37,743 nucleotides of DNA from Magnetospirillum sp. GTDB taxonomy: Bacteria; Pseudomonadota; Alphaproteobacteria; Rhodospirillales; Magnetospirillaceae. The stretch lies in NCBI GenBank assembly GCA_016183945.1, contig JACPDP010000008.1:1-37743 (forward strand). The letters are read 5' to 3'. Below, one piece after another: positions 27,423 to 36,669 of the stretch (position 1 is the first letter of the stretch; every line of letters begins with the position of its first letter). The notes below the pieces were generated by a model, which did no database searches, was not told where the DNA came from, and worked only from the letters and a program-made list of their open reading frames with translations. The translations under genes were made by a program, and so were the position numbers.

Positions 27423-28388
27423 GTGGCGCGACGGCTGCTTCTCATATTCCTTACCCTCCTAATGGGGGGCGACGGGCTGTCTATCCGGCCGGCCGCGGCC
27501 GGGAATTGGGAACTGAACCGCCAGTGGTTCATCGACCTAGGGAAAGCCCTTAAGGCGCGGGACTGCCCTGGGGTCTTCGATAATCTGCGGGAAGGCGAGC
27601 GGCTCGGCGATCCGAAGGCCGACGAGATTGCCGGTGAGCTGATCTTGGACCGCATTTGCTTCAATCTCGCGCCAGACCAAGCGGTCACGAGGTTCCGGAA
27701 AGCGGCAGAGCACGGCTTCGATCGGGCGATCCTCTCGCTGGGGCTCTTGTATGAGCGGGGCGTTGGCGCGCCCCAAGACGAGCGCAAGAGCCGCAGGTTC
27801 TATCGGCTTGGGTTTCTCACCTGGGGCGACCGCAAGGAGGGGATGCGTCGGCGACGCCTTGACCTTATGAAAGACGTGGGTCAGTCGGTCAGCGCATTGC
27901 AGGAATTTCGAGCGATTGAAGACCTGTGGGCGCAACCTTTGGACGCTCAGCGCGCGGCTGCCCAGGCGTTCGAGGGGGGGGCGGTGCCCGATCCCCAAGC
28001 GGCTTGCCTCGTGCGTCTCCACGCGGCGGGCGCGGGTTCGGCTGAAGCGGCCATGGAACTTGGCCTGCAATTGTTGGAAGGACGAGGCGTGCCGAAACGC
28101 GAGGCTCAAGCCGCGAGGTGGCTTCATATTCCGGCCGCGGCGGGGCAGCCCAGCGCACAGGCGGCACTCGGCCACCTGCTCGTCGATGGGGGCAAGGACT
28201 TACCGGCCAGGCCCAAGGATGCGGTTTATTGGCTCCTGCGTGCCAAGCTTGGCGGCGTCGATGTTGCCGACGCCCTTGCGAAGGCGAAAAACCTTTTGGA
28301 GCCAAAGGAGTTCCGCCTTGCCAGTGCGTCGTCCCGGCTACAGCCGTCACGCATAGACCCGCACCACGAAACCGAGCCCTGCTGGTAG
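27423..28388 (+). CDS. Secreted Sel1-repeat protein
   Basis: A 321-residue protein with an N-terminal signal peptide (hydrophobic RLLLIFLTLLMGG, likely cleavage after AAA near residue 26). Sel1/TPR-like repeats are visible at about 93-125 (AILSLGLLYERGVGAPQDER), 200-238 (AAMELGLQLLEGRGVPKREA) and 239-275 (SAQAALGHLLVDGG). Such solenoids mediate protein contacts, often in the periplasm. The start is GTG at 27423, because the first internal ATG would cut the signal peptide. No strong ribosome site is seen. Third codon positions are less G/C-biased than in neighbouring genes. It begins about 75 bases after the repeat cluster and converges, with a 13-base gap, on the duplicated-domain gene. Confidence 0.75.
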   Translation: MARRLLLIFLTLLMGGDGLSIRPAAAGNWELNRQWFIDLGKALKARDCPGVFDNLREGERLGDPKADEIAGELILDRICFNLAPDQAVTRFRKAAEHGFDRAILSLGLLYERGVGAPQDERKSRRFYRLGFLTWGDRKEGMRRRRLDLMKDVGQSVSALQEFRAIEDLWAQPLDAQRAAAQAFEGGAVPDPQAACLVRLHAAGAGSAEAAMELGLQLLEGRGVPKREAQAARWLHIPAAAGQPSAQAALGHLLVDGGKDLPARPKDAVYWLLRAKLGGVDVADALAKAKNLLEPKEFRLASASSRLQPSRIDPHHETEPCW

Positions 28389-28401
28389 GCGACGGGCTGC
28401 A

Positions 28402-30036
28402 TCAGCCGTCAGCCCCGCAGCCGCCATTGCTGTATTCGTCCATAAGCTCATTTGCCTGTCCGGATATCTCGTCGTACCGGGCCTGCAGTTCGCCTACGTA
28501 GCTGGCAATGCCCTGCTTCTGCTGCTCAAGCTCAGATCGGCGGGGATAGAGCACGTTGTGCAGGTATTCCATGGAGCTGTTACTCTGCTCCAACGCTCCG
28601 CGCCACTGCCGCAAGCGCCGAAGTGGGTTCCACTGATAGCCCCATCCCGTCGGCGCCTTTCCTATGTCGCTTTCCTCCCAGCCCTTCTTGCCTTCTTCCA
28701 TGGCCAGTTGCTCCGCGTCAGCAATCTCCTGACGGACTTGCTCGATTTCCTGCTCCAGCTCATCGAGGCTTTGCTGAGCAGTGTCTAGTTCCGCCTTGAC
28801 CTGGTCCGAGTCGTCCTGGAGGCCATTGATCTCATCAAGCAGCGCTTGGCATTCCTCGGGCTTCTTAGGCTCCTCGGGGTCTGGTTCCTCCGGATCCGGC
28901 TCCTCCGGGTCCGGCTCCTCGGGGTTTGGCCCCTCGGGATCGGGGCTCTCAGGGTCCGGCTGCTGCCCCGGCTTAGGTTCGTCCCCAGCGACCGTGTTGT
29001 TGGCGCCAACCGCATAAGGAATCTTCTCATCACTGGCCTTGAACAGGGCGGTCTGCAGATACGCCGCGGAGTCGGCATCGCGGCCGTGCAGGCGGGTAAG
29101 AAGGTCCGAAACGTCTCCCCGCCCTTGGTCGCCGTATTCACGGATAGTTCGGGCCAGGTCGTTGGGCACGTCGCCGAAATTCGATTGACCGGCCCACGCA
29201 TCCGCCATGTGCTCGTGCGCAAGCATCCCCTCCTCGTCGATGCTGTGCCCCAGTTCGGCATAAGGATTGATGTCGCCTGGCCAGGTCAAGGGCGTTGGCG
29301 CCTTTGGGGCGGGCGCCTTCCCATCGAAGCCTGCACCAAGCGGGGCGATGCGAAATGGCAGCGTTTCCCCGAACGCATCGACAAGGTCGCCCTGCAGTCT
29401 TTGGGTCTTGCCGGTGTCCAGTGCCCCCAAGCGCCCGAGCACGTCCGAGACGTCACCGCGGCCCTGGTCGCCATAGTCGGAGATCGCGCGCCCCAAAGTC
29501 GGCACCATGGCCGAGAAGTCGTTCGCCTGCGAAAGCAGCTTGGCAAGATTGTCGTGCTCTTGGGCGCCGGCCTCGTTAACCGTGTGGGTCTGCTGCCAGA
29601 TGGGGCGGATTGGTTTTCCGTTCGCCCCCTTGGGCAACAACTCGTTGGCCGCTCGGGCCAACCAATTATCGCCCTCTTGCGGGGCAAGCGAATCCACCAG
29701 CGCGGCTCCCGACCCACCCAGCTTGGTCGCGTTCAGCTTAGGCAAATTGTCCGCGGTGGCCTCGGGTGCGAAGGTTGCCAGCGATGAATTCGCTTTTTGT
29801 TCTCTAAGCAGCTCGGGCTTGTCGTCGTCCTCACCCGACCTTCCCCAGGCCCCCGGATTGGGCGCAACCGGCTGGAGCAGGTCAGCAAAAGGGTTCACTG
29901 GCTGGCCCGCGAATTCGGGCGGATTTTCCGGCTTTTGGAGGCCCTCAAGGGCATCGGGATTGTCCTCGTAGAACTGGGACGGACTGCGCTTTCCGAGATC
30001 GAGTTCCGGCATGGCCGATGAATTGAACCCGCCCAT
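28402..30036 (-). CDS. Unrecognised 544-residue protein with a duplicated 80-residue domain
   Basis: I do not recognise this protein. It has no signal peptide or membrane helix. Residues 151-230 and 264-343 align over 80 positions without a gap, with about 30 identities and an identical core YGDQGRGDVSD. Each copy starts with His-(T/S)-(V/I)-(N/D)-Glu and ends near a conserved Pro. An acidic proline repeat follows (PDPEEP-type, about 360-390), then a coiled coil (about 395-450), a Trp-rich segment (WGYQWNPLRRLRQWRG, about 465-480) and a second coiled coil (about 495-535). The ATG at 30036 has AGGAGAGG at ideal spacing. Codon bias is weaker than in the surroundings. It could be a scaffold, a secreted effector or a phage-derived structural protein. 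Nothing seen decides between these. Confidence 0.75.
   Translation of the reverse strand: MGGFNSSAMPELDLGKRSPSQFYEDNPDALEGLQKPENPPEFAGQPVNPFADLLQPVAPNPGAWGRSGEDDDKPELLREQKANSSLATFAPEATADNLPKLNATKLGGSGAALVDSLAPQEGDNWLARAANELLPKGANGKPIRPIWQQTHTVNEAGAQEHDNLAKLLSQANDFSAMVPTLGRAISDYGDQGRGDVSDVLGRLGALDTGKTQRLQGDLVDAFGETLPFRIAPLGAGFDGKAPAPKAPTPLTWPGDINPYAELGHSIDEEGMLAHEHMADAWAGQSNFGDVPNDLARTIREYGDQGRGDVSDLLTRLHGRDADSAAYLQTALFKASDEKIPYAVGANNTVAGDEPKPGQQPDPESPDPEGPNPEEPDPEEPDPEEPDPEEPKKPEECQALLDEINGLQDDSDQVKAELDTAQQSLDELEQEIEQVRQEIADAEQLAMEEGKKGWEESDIGKAPTGWGYQWNPLRRLRQWRGALEQSNSSMEYLHNVLYPRRSELEQQKQGIASYVGELQARYDEISGQANELMDEYSNGGCGADG
28867..28968 (-). repeat. Coding 15-base repeat for PDPEE units
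   Basis: Within the unrecognised gene, degenerate 15-base units (GGAGGAGCCGGACCC on the coding strand) encode about six Pro-Asp-Pro-Glu-Glu repeats between the duplicated domains and the coiled coil. Such a tract is prone to length change. Confidence 0.7.
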
Positions 30037-30080
30037 TGGCCTCTCCTATGTCGACGGCCGGCTCATGCCAGGCTCGCAGG

Positions 30081-30110
30081 CATATAGGCACATCGTCCGC
30101 CCAATCGCAA
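30081..30110 (-). promoter_or_regulatory. Putative promoter of the duplicated-domain gene
   Basis: On the minus strand TTGCGA (30110-30105) and TATATG (30086-30081) are 18 bases apart, 44 bases before the start codon. The match is moderate. Confidence 0.4.
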
Positions 30111-30223
30111 GTCTTTATTCCTATACTGCGCTTCGTAGCGAGCAGACTTGTCCTCGCCATCGGGGCCGGACAGCACTGCCCCCTCGGGGTCACCCCGCAT
30201 CTGGTGCATTGTAAACAGCACGT

Positions 30224-30298
30224 AACAACATGTTGACTGGACGACGCGGCTGCCATAGCCTGTGTGTCCGTCGGGGGCGAATGGCACAACATGTTGTG
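30224..30298 (+). promoter_or_regulatory. nrdJ promoter flanked by two palindromes (candidate NrdR-type operators)
   Basis: TTGACT (30233-30238) and TAGCCT (30256-30261) are 17 bases apart. A palindrome CAACATGTTG (30226-30235) overlaps the -35 element. A longer copy CACAACATGTTGTG (30285-30298) lies about 20 bases past the expected start point. The centres are 61 bases apart. Ribonucleotide reductase genes are commonly repressed by NrdR binding to paired palindromes, which makes these candidates. I cannot confirm that the motif matches this lineage's NrdR box. The leader up to 30381 shows no cobalamin riboswitch core. Confidence 0.6.
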
Positions 30299-30381
30299 AC
30301 GGGACTCGAAGGCGCCAGCCGCCTTCCCTTCCGTGTGCATCCCGTCAACGGCCAACACAGTAGTCCATCGAAGGGGGAACC

Positions 30382-33300
30382 ATGCGGGTCCAGCGTCACT
30401 TCACGAAGGCGGATCAGCCGGCCTATGCCGGCATCGAGTTCCGCAATGCGGTCAGCGAGATCCGCAATCCGGATGGCTCGGTCGTCTTCTCCCAGCGTGA
30501 CATGGAGGTCCCCGCCGAGTGGTCGCAGGTGGCCTGCGACGTGCTGGCGCAGAAGTATTTCCGCAAGGCCGGCGTCCCCGCCGCCATGAAGCGGGTGGCC
30601 GAGAAGGGGGTGCCCGAGTGGCTGTGCCGCCACGAACCCGATGCCGAGGCCCTGGGCAAGCTGCCCGAAAAGGACCGCATCGTCGGCGAGAACAGCGCCA
30701 AGCAGGTGTTCGACCGCCTGGCCGGCACCTGGACCTATTGGGGCTGGAAGGGCGGCTATTTCAAGGCCGAGGACGACGCACAGGCCTTCTTCGACGAGAT
30801 GCGCTTCATGCTGGCGCGCCAGATGGGCGCCCCCAACTCGCCGCAATGGTTCAACACCGGCCTGCACTGGGCCTATGGCATCGACGGCCCCAGCCAGGGC
30901 CACTACTACGTCGACCACAAGTCGGGCAAGCTGGTGAAGTCCAAGTCGGCCTACGAGCACCCGCAGCCGCATGCCTGCTTCATCCAGTCCATCGAGGACG
31001 ACCTCGTCAACGAGGGCGGCATCATGGACCTGTGGGTGCGCGAGGCGCGCCTGTTCAAATACGGCTCGGGCACCGGCACCAACTTCTCCAAGCTGCGCGG
31101 CGAGGGCGAGAAGCTGTCGGGCGGCGGGCGATCCTCCGGCCTGATGAGCTTCCTCAAGATCGGCGACCGCGCCGCCGGCGCCATCAAGTCGGGCGGCACC
31201 ACCCGCCGCGCCGCCAAGATGGTGGTGGTGGACGTCGATCATCCCGATATCGAGAAGTTCATCAATTGGAAGGTGGTCGAGGAGCAGAAGGTGGCCGCCC
31301 TGGTGGCCGGCTCCCGCCTCGCCGCCAAGCACCTGGGCGAGGTCATGGCGGCCTGCCGCGAGTGGGACGGCGCCGACGACGAGTCCCGGTTCGACCCCAA
31401 GCTCAACAAGCGCCTGAAGAAAGCCATCCTGGGCGCCCGCGGCGCCATGCTGCCGGAGAACTACGTCCAGCGGGTGATCCAGTTCGCCCGCCAGGGCTAT
31501 CGCGAGATCGAGTTCCCGGTGTTCGACACCGACTGGGACTCCGAGGCCTATCTCACCGTCTCGGGGCAGAACTCCAACAACTCGGTGCGGGTCACCAACG
31601 AGTTCCTCACCGCCGTCGCGGACGATGCCGACTGGACGCTGCGCTCGCGCACCCAGGCCAACGCCAAGACCCTCAAGGCCGCCGACCTGTGGGAGCAGAT
31701 CGGCGAGGCCGCCTGGGCCTGCGCCGATCCCGGCATCCAGTTCGACACCACCATCAACGAGTGGCACACCTGCCCCGAGTCGGGACGCATCAACGCCTCC
31801 AACCCCTGCTCGGAATACATGTTCCTCGACGACACCGCCTGCAACCTGGCGTCGCTGAACCTGATGACCTTCCGGATGGCGGATGGCGGCTTCGACATCG
31901 AGGGCTTCCGCCACGCGGTGCGGCTGTGGACGGTGGTGCTGGAAATCTCGGTGATGATGGCGCAGTTCCCCAGCCCGCGCATCGCCGAGCTGAGCTACGA
32001 GTTCCGCACCCTGGGCCTCGGCTATGCCAATGTCGGCGGCCTGCTGATGGCGTCGGGCATCCCCTATGACAGCGACGGGGGCCGCGCCCTGATCGGCGCC
32101 ATCACCGCGCTGATGACCGGCGAGTCCTATGCCACCTCGGCCGAACTGGCCGAGCACCTGGGCGCCTTCGAGGGCTATCCGCTTAACCGCAGCCAGATGC
32201 TGCGCGTCATCCGCAACCACCGCCGCGCCGCCTATGGCCTGGCCAGCGGCTACGAGGGCCTGTCGGTGCTGCCGGTGCCGCTGGACGCCGACAACTGCCC
32301 CGAGACCGCGGTGGTGGCCGCCGCCCAGCTGGCGTGGGACCGTGCGCTGCAACTGGGCGAGAAGCACGGCTACCGCAACGCCCAGACCTCGGTGGTGGCC
32401 CCCACCGGCACCATCGGCCTGGTGATGGACTGCGACACCACCGGCATCGAGCCCGACTTCGCCCTGGTGAAGTTCAAGAAGCTGGCCGGCGGCGGCTACT
32501 TCAAGATCATCAACCGCATGGTGCCCGACGCGTTGCGCACCCTGGGCTACCAGGAGGCCGACATCGCCGAGGTCATCCGCTACGCCGTCGGCCACGGGTC
32601 CTTGCGCGACGCCCCCGGTGTCAACCACGTCACCTTGCGCGCCAAGGGGTTCGACGACGGCGCCCTGGCCCGGGTCGAGGCGGCACTGGCAAGCGCCTTC
32701 GACATCAAGTTCGTCTTCAACAAATATGCGCTGGGTGAGGCGTTCTGCACCGAGACGCTGGGTATCCCGCGCGAGCGCCTCGACGACCTCGGCTTCGACA
32801 TGCTGAGCCATCTCGGCTTCGCCAAGGCCGACATCGACGCCGCCAACACCTGGTGCAGCGGCGCCATGACCCTGGAGGGCGCCCCCTTCCTCAAGGCCGA
32901 GCATCTGGCGGTGTTCGACTGCGCCAGCCCGTGCGGCAAGATCGGCAAGCGCTACCTGTCGGTGGACAGCCATATCCGCATGATGGCGGCGGCGCAGTCC
33001 TTCATCTCGGGGGCCATCTCCAAGACCATCAACATGCCGAACTCGGCCACGGTCCTCGACTGCAAGGACGCCTACATGACGTCGTGGCGGCTGGGGATCA
33101 AGGCCAACGCGCTCTACCGCGACGGCTCCAAGCTCAGCCAGCCGCTGCAGGCCGCCCTGCTGGACGATGCCGGCGCGCTGGAGGAAGAACTGGCCGCCGC
33201 CCCCATGGCCGCCCGCGCCGAGATCATCGCCGAGCGCCTCGTCGAGCGAGTGATCCACAACCAGCGCGGCAAGCTGCCCGACCGCCGCAAGGGCTACACC

Positions 33301-34026
33301 CAGAAGGCCATCGTCGGCGGCCACAAGGTCTATCTCCGCACCGGCGAATACGAGAGCGGCAAGCTGGGCGAGATCTTCATCGACATGCACAAGGAAGGCG
33401 CCGCCTTCCGCGCCATGATGAACAACTTCGCCATCGCCATCTCCATCGGCCTGCAATACGGCGTGCCGCTCGAGGAGTTCGTCGAGGCCTTCACCTTCAC
33501 CCGCTTCGAACCCTCCGGCATGGTCGAGGGCAACGACACCATCAAGATGGCGACCTCCATCCTCGACTACATCTTCCGCGAGCTGGCCATCTCGTACCTG
33601 GGCCGCAATGAGCTCGCCCATGTGGAGCCGGCCGACCTGATGCCCGATACGGTGGGCCGCGGCACCAGCCAGGAGAGCCAGATCGACCACGCCGCCCATC
33701 TCGGCGCGGTGGTGGAACTGGTGGCCTCGCGCGGCTATGTCCGTTCCAAGCTGATGGTGGTCAAGGGCGCCCAGGGCGGCAGCGCCGGCTCGGTGTCGGC
33801 CGATTTCTCCGGCAGCATGCAGATGGCGGCGGCGGGCGCGGTGGCGGTGGGCGTGGATACCGAAGCCATGCTGCAGGCCTTCGACAATCGCGCCGAGCAG
33901 ATCCGCACCGCCCGCATGAAGGGCTACGAGGGCGACGCCTGCCCCGAATGCGGCAACTTCACCCTGGTGCGCAACGGCACCTGCCTCAAGTGCGACACCT
34001 GCGGCGGCACCACCGGCTGCAGCTGA
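30382..34026 (+). CDS. nrdJ: Vitamin B12-dependent ribonucleoside-diphosphate reductase (class II)
   Basis: A 1214-residue enzyme that reduces ribonucleotides to deoxyribonucleotides using adenosylcobalamin, independent of oxygen. FIQSIEDDL and the active-site region [20 protein letters not shown] (residues about 473-492) show the conserved Cys and Glu of the radical site. [18 protein letters not shown] lies in the barrel. A TSCPD-type domain ([13 protein letters not shown] to about residue 1075) and a C-terminal zinc-ribbon-like tail ([13 protein letters not shown], then CLKCDTCGG, then GCS) complete the usual long NrdJ form. The tail cysteines probably pass electrons to the active site. AGGGGG precedes the ATG. 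The gene is monocistronic, followed by a long hairpin. No class I or III reductase gene is in view. Confidence 0.97.
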   Translation: MRVQRHFTKADQPAYAGIEFRNAVSEIRNPDGSVVFSQRDMEVPAEWSQVACDVLAQKYFRKAGVPAAMKRVAEKGVPEWLCRHEPDAEALGKLPEKDRIVGENSAKQVFDRLAGTWTYWGWKGGYFKAEDDAQAFFDEMRFMLARQMGAPNSPQWFNTGLHWAYGIDGPSQGHYYVDHKSGKLVKSKSAYEHPQPHACFIQSIEDDLVNEGGIMDLWVREARLFKYGSGTGTNFSKLRGEGEKLSGGGRSSGLMSFLKIGDRAAGAIKSGGTTRRAAKMVVVDVDHPDIEKFINWKVVEEQKVAALVAGSRLAAKHLGEVMAACREWDGADDESRFDPKLNKRLKKAILGARGAMLPENYVQRVIQFARQGYREIEFPVFDTDWDSEAYLTVSGQNSNNSVRVTNEFLTAVADDADWTLRSRTQANAKTLKAADLWEQIGEAAWACADPGIQFDTTINEWHTCPESGRINASNPCSEYMFLDDTACNLASLNLMTFRMADGGFDIEGFRHAVRLWTVVLEISVMMAQFPSPRIAELSYEFRTLGLGYANVGGLLMASGIPYDSDGGRALIGAITALMTGESYATSAELAEHLGAFEGYPLNRSQMLRVIRNHRRAAYGLASGYEGLSVLPVPLDADNCPETAVVAAAQLAWDRALQLGEKHGYRNAQTSVVAPTGTIGLVMDCDTTGIEPDFALVKFKKLAGGGYFKIINRMVPDALRTLGYQEADIAEVIRYAVGHGSLRDAPGVNHVTLRAKGFDDGALARVEAALASAFDIKFVFNKYALGEAFCTETLGIPRERLDDLGFDMLSHLGFAKADIDAANTWCSGAMTLEGAPFLKAEHLAVFDCASPCGKIGKRYLSVDSHIRMMAAAQSFISGAISKTINMPNSATVLDCKDAYMTSWRLGIKANALYRDGSKLSQPLQAALLDDAGALEEELAAAPMAARAEIIAERLVERVIHNQRGKLPDRRKGYTQKAIVGGHKVYLRTGEYESGKLGEIFIDMHKEGAAFRAMMNNFAIAISIGLQYGVPLEEFVEAFTFTRFEPSGMVEGNDTIKMATSILDYIFRELAISYLGRNELAHVEPADLMPDTVGRGTSQESQIDHAAHLGAVVELVASRGYVRSKLMVVKGAQGGSAGSVSADFSGSMQMAAAGAVAVGVDTEAMLQAFDNRAEQIRTARMKGYEGDACPECGNFTLVRNGTCLKCDTCGGTTGCS

Positions 34027-34038
34027 GCATCACAACGA

Positions 34039-34077
34039 CTATGCCGCGCACCATAGTTTGGCCGGTGCGCGGCATAG
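34039..34077. terminator. Long perfect hairpin after nrdJ
   Basis: CTATGCCGCGCACC (34039-34052) pairs perfectly with GGTGCGCGGCATAG (34064-34077) over 14 bp, with an 11-base loop, 12 bases after the nrdJ stop. No T run follows on either strand, so it may protect the 3' end or assist termination rather than act as a classical intrinsic terminator. Confidence 0.65.
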
Positions 34078-34183
34078 GGTGACCGAAACGAAGCGTTAAC
34101 GCGCCAACTCGCCCCGGATCAGGACCACGAATATCGCCGCCCTCCTTCCCGGGATCCTTCCCGCAATGGGCGGGACGCGGTGA

Positions 34184-35812
34184 CTATACGGCGGTGGCGA
34201 TCTCACGCAGATACTCCTTGACCGAGGTGTCCAGGCGGTCGGCCTCGCCCTTCAGCCGCCGCGCGATCGAGAGTCCGGAGGCGGCACCGCTGCTGGCCTC
34301 GGCGGTCGCTGCGGCGACTGCCGAGATATGGTCGGACACCTCCGAGGTGCCGCACGCCGCCTCCTCGACGTTACGGGCGATCTCGCGGGTGACGGCCTCC
34401 TGCTCCTCGACCGCCGAGGCGATGGTCCCGGCGATTTCGCCGATGCGATCGATGGTTTGGCCAACGTTGCTGATGGCCTCGACCGCACGCGAAGTCTCGG
34501 TCTGCACCGCATGGATCTGCTGGGTGATTTCCTCGGTGGCCCGGGCCGTCTGATTGGCCAGGCTCTTCACCTCGCCGGCGACCACGGCAAAGCCCTTGCC
34601 GGCTTCGCCGGCCCGCGCCGCCTCGATGGTGGCGTTCAAGGCCAGCAGGTTGGTCTGGGCTGCGATGTCGTTGGTCTTGGTGGCCTCCTCGACCGCAGCC
34701 TTGGTGATATCGACCGAGCGACCGACCTGCCGTCCGATCTCGGCCACCGATGATGACAGTTCCTCGGTGGCGGCGGCGACGGTCTGCACATTGGCCGCAG
34801 CCTGCTGCGACGCCGTGGCCACCGAGCCGGACTGCGTCGAGACGCAGCCGATCTGGTCGGTCATCGATTGCGCCGACGCCTCCATGCCGTCGACCGCGGT
34901 GTTGATTGCGACCACCACTTTGGCGATCACTCCGTCGAACCTCGCCATGGCCTCGTCCAGGTGACGTTGCCGCGCCTCGCGCCGCACGAGTTCGCCTTGT
35001 TCCCGGCGCTGGCGTTCGCCGGCCTCGATCAGGCCGGAGCGCCACTGCTCAAGGGTGCGGGCCAGCGGGCCAATTTCGTCGGTGCGACCGGTTTCGGGAA
35101 TGGCGGTCTCGGTCCGCCCGGCGCCCAGTATCTCGACGGCTCCCACGAGGTTGGCGAGTGGCCGGGTGATCGAGCGCATCACGAGGATCGCCACCGACAG
35201 GACAGCGGCGGCAAGGGCCGCCGAAACGACAAGGGTGAACGCCTTGGCCGTCCTCTCGCTCGCGACCGTCGCCACTTCAGTTGCCTTGACCAGCTTGTCC
35301 GATGCGGCGACCACCTCGTCGATGGCGGCGCGGTGTTCCTCGTAGAAGCCGGTCATTTCCTTGAAGGCGGCCACGGCGGCGCCATGGTCGCCGGACGCGA
35401 GCGCCGGGAAAAACCGCTGGTCCGTCACTTCATAGTACTTGACGGCCGGCCCATACGCCTTCGTCAGCAGGCCATCGGCCACCGAGCGATCGAGGTCGGC
35501 CTTGGCCCAATAATCGTGCCGTTCAAGAAAATCCTTCTTGAGGCGGCCCATCTTATCCTTGAGCGACGGCAGGATTTCGCTCGGGGCGTTGAGCGCAATG
35601 GCTGCCGTCAAATACGACTCGATCAGGTACTCGGGCGGCGGAAGGATGTCGGCAACGAGATCCTTCAACTGGACGATCTGCCCGTAGACCGGCCCGTTCA
35701 CCTTCAGACGATCGAATGCCACCCACCACGTAGCGACAACGGCACCGAGCGCGACCATCACGGTCGCCGCAACCAGCAGCAATCTGCTCTGTATTGTCCC
35801 CAAACCCACCAT
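34184..35812 (-). CDS. Methyl-accepting chemotaxis protein with shortened signalling hairpin
   Basis: A receptor of 542 residues. Membrane helix 1 is at about 9-31, and a periplasmic helical sensor (about 35-188) contains [10 protein letters not shown], a pattern I recall from related Rhodospirillales receptors. Membrane helix 2 is at about 190-213, then HAMP (to about 265). The tip [20 protein letters not shown] is canonical. Between AVEEATKTN (to residue 381) and DIAAQTN, about 21 residues seen in related receptors (three heptads, usually ATVQGLAEAA...LIN) seem absent, while the returning helix looks full length. GGGGAG precedes the ATG. It lies 200 bases downstream of motB and has no CheA beside it. 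Confidence 0.9.
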   Translation of the reverse strand: MVGLGTIQSRLLLVAATVMVALGAVVATWWVAFDRLKVNGPVYGQIVQLKDLVADILPPPEYLIESYLTAAIALNAPSEILPSLKDKMGRLKKDFLERHDYWAKADLDRSVADGLLTKAYGPAVKYYEVTDQRFFPALASGDHGAAVAAFKEMTGFYEEHRAAIDEVVAASDKLVKATEVATVASERTAKAFTLVVSAALAAAVLSVAILVMRSITRPLANLVGAVEILGAGRTETAIPETGRTDEIGPLARTLEQWRSGLIEAGERQRREQGELVRREARQRHLDEAMARFDGVIAKVVVAINTAVDGMEASAQSMTDQIGCVSTQSGSVATASQQAAANVQTVAAATEELSSSVAEIGRQVGRSVDITKAAVEEATKTNDIAAQTNLLALNATIEAARAGEAGKGFAVVAGEVKSLANQTARATEEITQQIHAVQTETSRAVEAISNVGQTIDRIGEIAGTIASAVEEQEAVTREIARNVEEAACGTSEVSDHISAVAAATAEASSGAASGLSIARRLKGEADRLDTSVKEYLREIATAV

Positions 35813-35863
35813 TGCACTCCCCTCTCCATCGGTATACGACGCGGCTTCTCTGCCTTAGAGAAC

Positions 35864-35883
35864 GGCGAGAAATATTTTTCGCC
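35864..35883. repeat. 20-base near-palindrome upstream of the chemoreceptor
   Basis: GGCGAGAAATATTTTTCGCC is a dyad with one mismatched pair, 52 bases upstream of the receptor start and in an unusually AT-rich patch. It may be an operator for the receptor or a weak terminator for motB. No convincing -35/-10 pair was found beside it. Confidence 0.4.
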
Positions 35884-36012
35884 GAAGCAATTGAAGTATA
35901 TTTTATGCCACTAATAGTACGAAGTCCTCACGCCGCCGGAAGAGGCTATCCGCAGGCATGTGTTCGGCGTCGCGACAGTCCCCCGCAATCCCGTGATGAT
36001 CCAGAAGAAGAC

Positions 36013-36669
36013 CTACCGCGGATAGACGTGGACCTCGATCCGGCGGTTGAGCGCCTGATTCTCGGGGTAGGGATTGCCGTCGGGGCTGCGGTTGGGGGCA
36101 CGCGGCGCCACGTCGGCGAGGGCGGCCAGGCGCATGCGCGACTGCGCCATTCCCAACTGGGCGAAGGCCTTCAAGGTCGTCAAGGCGCGCGCCGAGGACA
36201 GGTCCCAGTTGGTGGGATACTGCCCCGTCCGCATCGGCGTGTCGTCGGTGTGGCCCTGGATTTCGATGGTGTAGGTGGCGAAGCGCGGGTTCGACAGGGT
36301 CTCGGCGATCTCCTTGAGCACCGGCAGCATCTGCGACTGAATCTCGGCCGAACCGACCTTGAACATGGCCCCGGCGGCCAGGTTGAGCACCAGCCCCTTG
36401 TCGTCGCGGCCGACATCGACCGCCTCGTCGGCGCCCATGCCGGCCACCATCTGGTCCATCTGCGTCTTCAGGTCCTGCAGCGGCTTGGCCACATTCTGGT
36501 TGCCGATTTCCTTGGCCATGCCGGACTGCACCTGCTCGTACAGGTTGGCGTCCACCTTGGAAATGGCCGCCAGCATGATGAAGAAGCACAGAAGCAAGGA
36601 CACCATGTCACCGAAGGTGTCCATCCAGGAGTTGTCGACCTCCGCCGGCTTGTTGGGTCCCAGCTTCAT
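36013..36669 (-). CDS. motB: Flagellar motor stator protein MotB (OmpA-like)
   Basis: A 218-residue protein. A single membrane helix (about 16-38) begins WMDTFGDMVSLLLCFFIML, and D21 corresponds to the ion-binding aspartate of MotB. After a linker (about 40-85) comes an OmpA/MotB peptidoglycan-binding domain with YTIEIQGHTDDTPMR, WDLSSARALTTL and QALNRRIEVHVYPR. The stator ring with MotA converts ion flow into flagellar torque. It is shorter than E. coli MotB, like many PomB/MotB proteins of this class. Its ATG overlaps the motA stop (ATGA), so the two are coupled. Confidence 0.92.
   Translation of the reverse strand: MKLGPNKPAEVDNSWMDTFGDMVSLLLCFFIMLAAISKVDANLYEQVQSGMAKEIGNQNVAKPLQDLKTQMDQMVAGMGADEAVDVGRDDKGLVLNLAAGAMFKVGSAEIQSQMLPVLKEIAETLSNPRFATYTIEIQGHTDDTPMRTGQYPTNWDLSSARALTTLKAFAQLGMAQSRMRLAALADVAPRAPNRSPDGNPYPENQALNRRIEVHVYPR

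Noticed and set aside
27053..27787. Minus-strand open frame with repeated QNGV and KRGQSPFS-like peptides
   Set aside because: It is a translation of the repeat cluster plus the antisense of the Sel1 gene. It has no ribosome site or domain.
30268..30381. Adenosylcobalamin riboswitch in the nrdJ leader
   Set aside because: I looked for it because NrdJ needs B12, but the conserved B12-box pattern and its flanking stems are not visible in this short leader.
30190..33699. Long open frame of 1169 codons antisense to nrdJ
   Set aside because: It mirrors the nrdJ coding frame in GC-rich DNA. Its composition (runs of Gly, Ala, His, Val) is that of a shadow, and it has no family resemblance.
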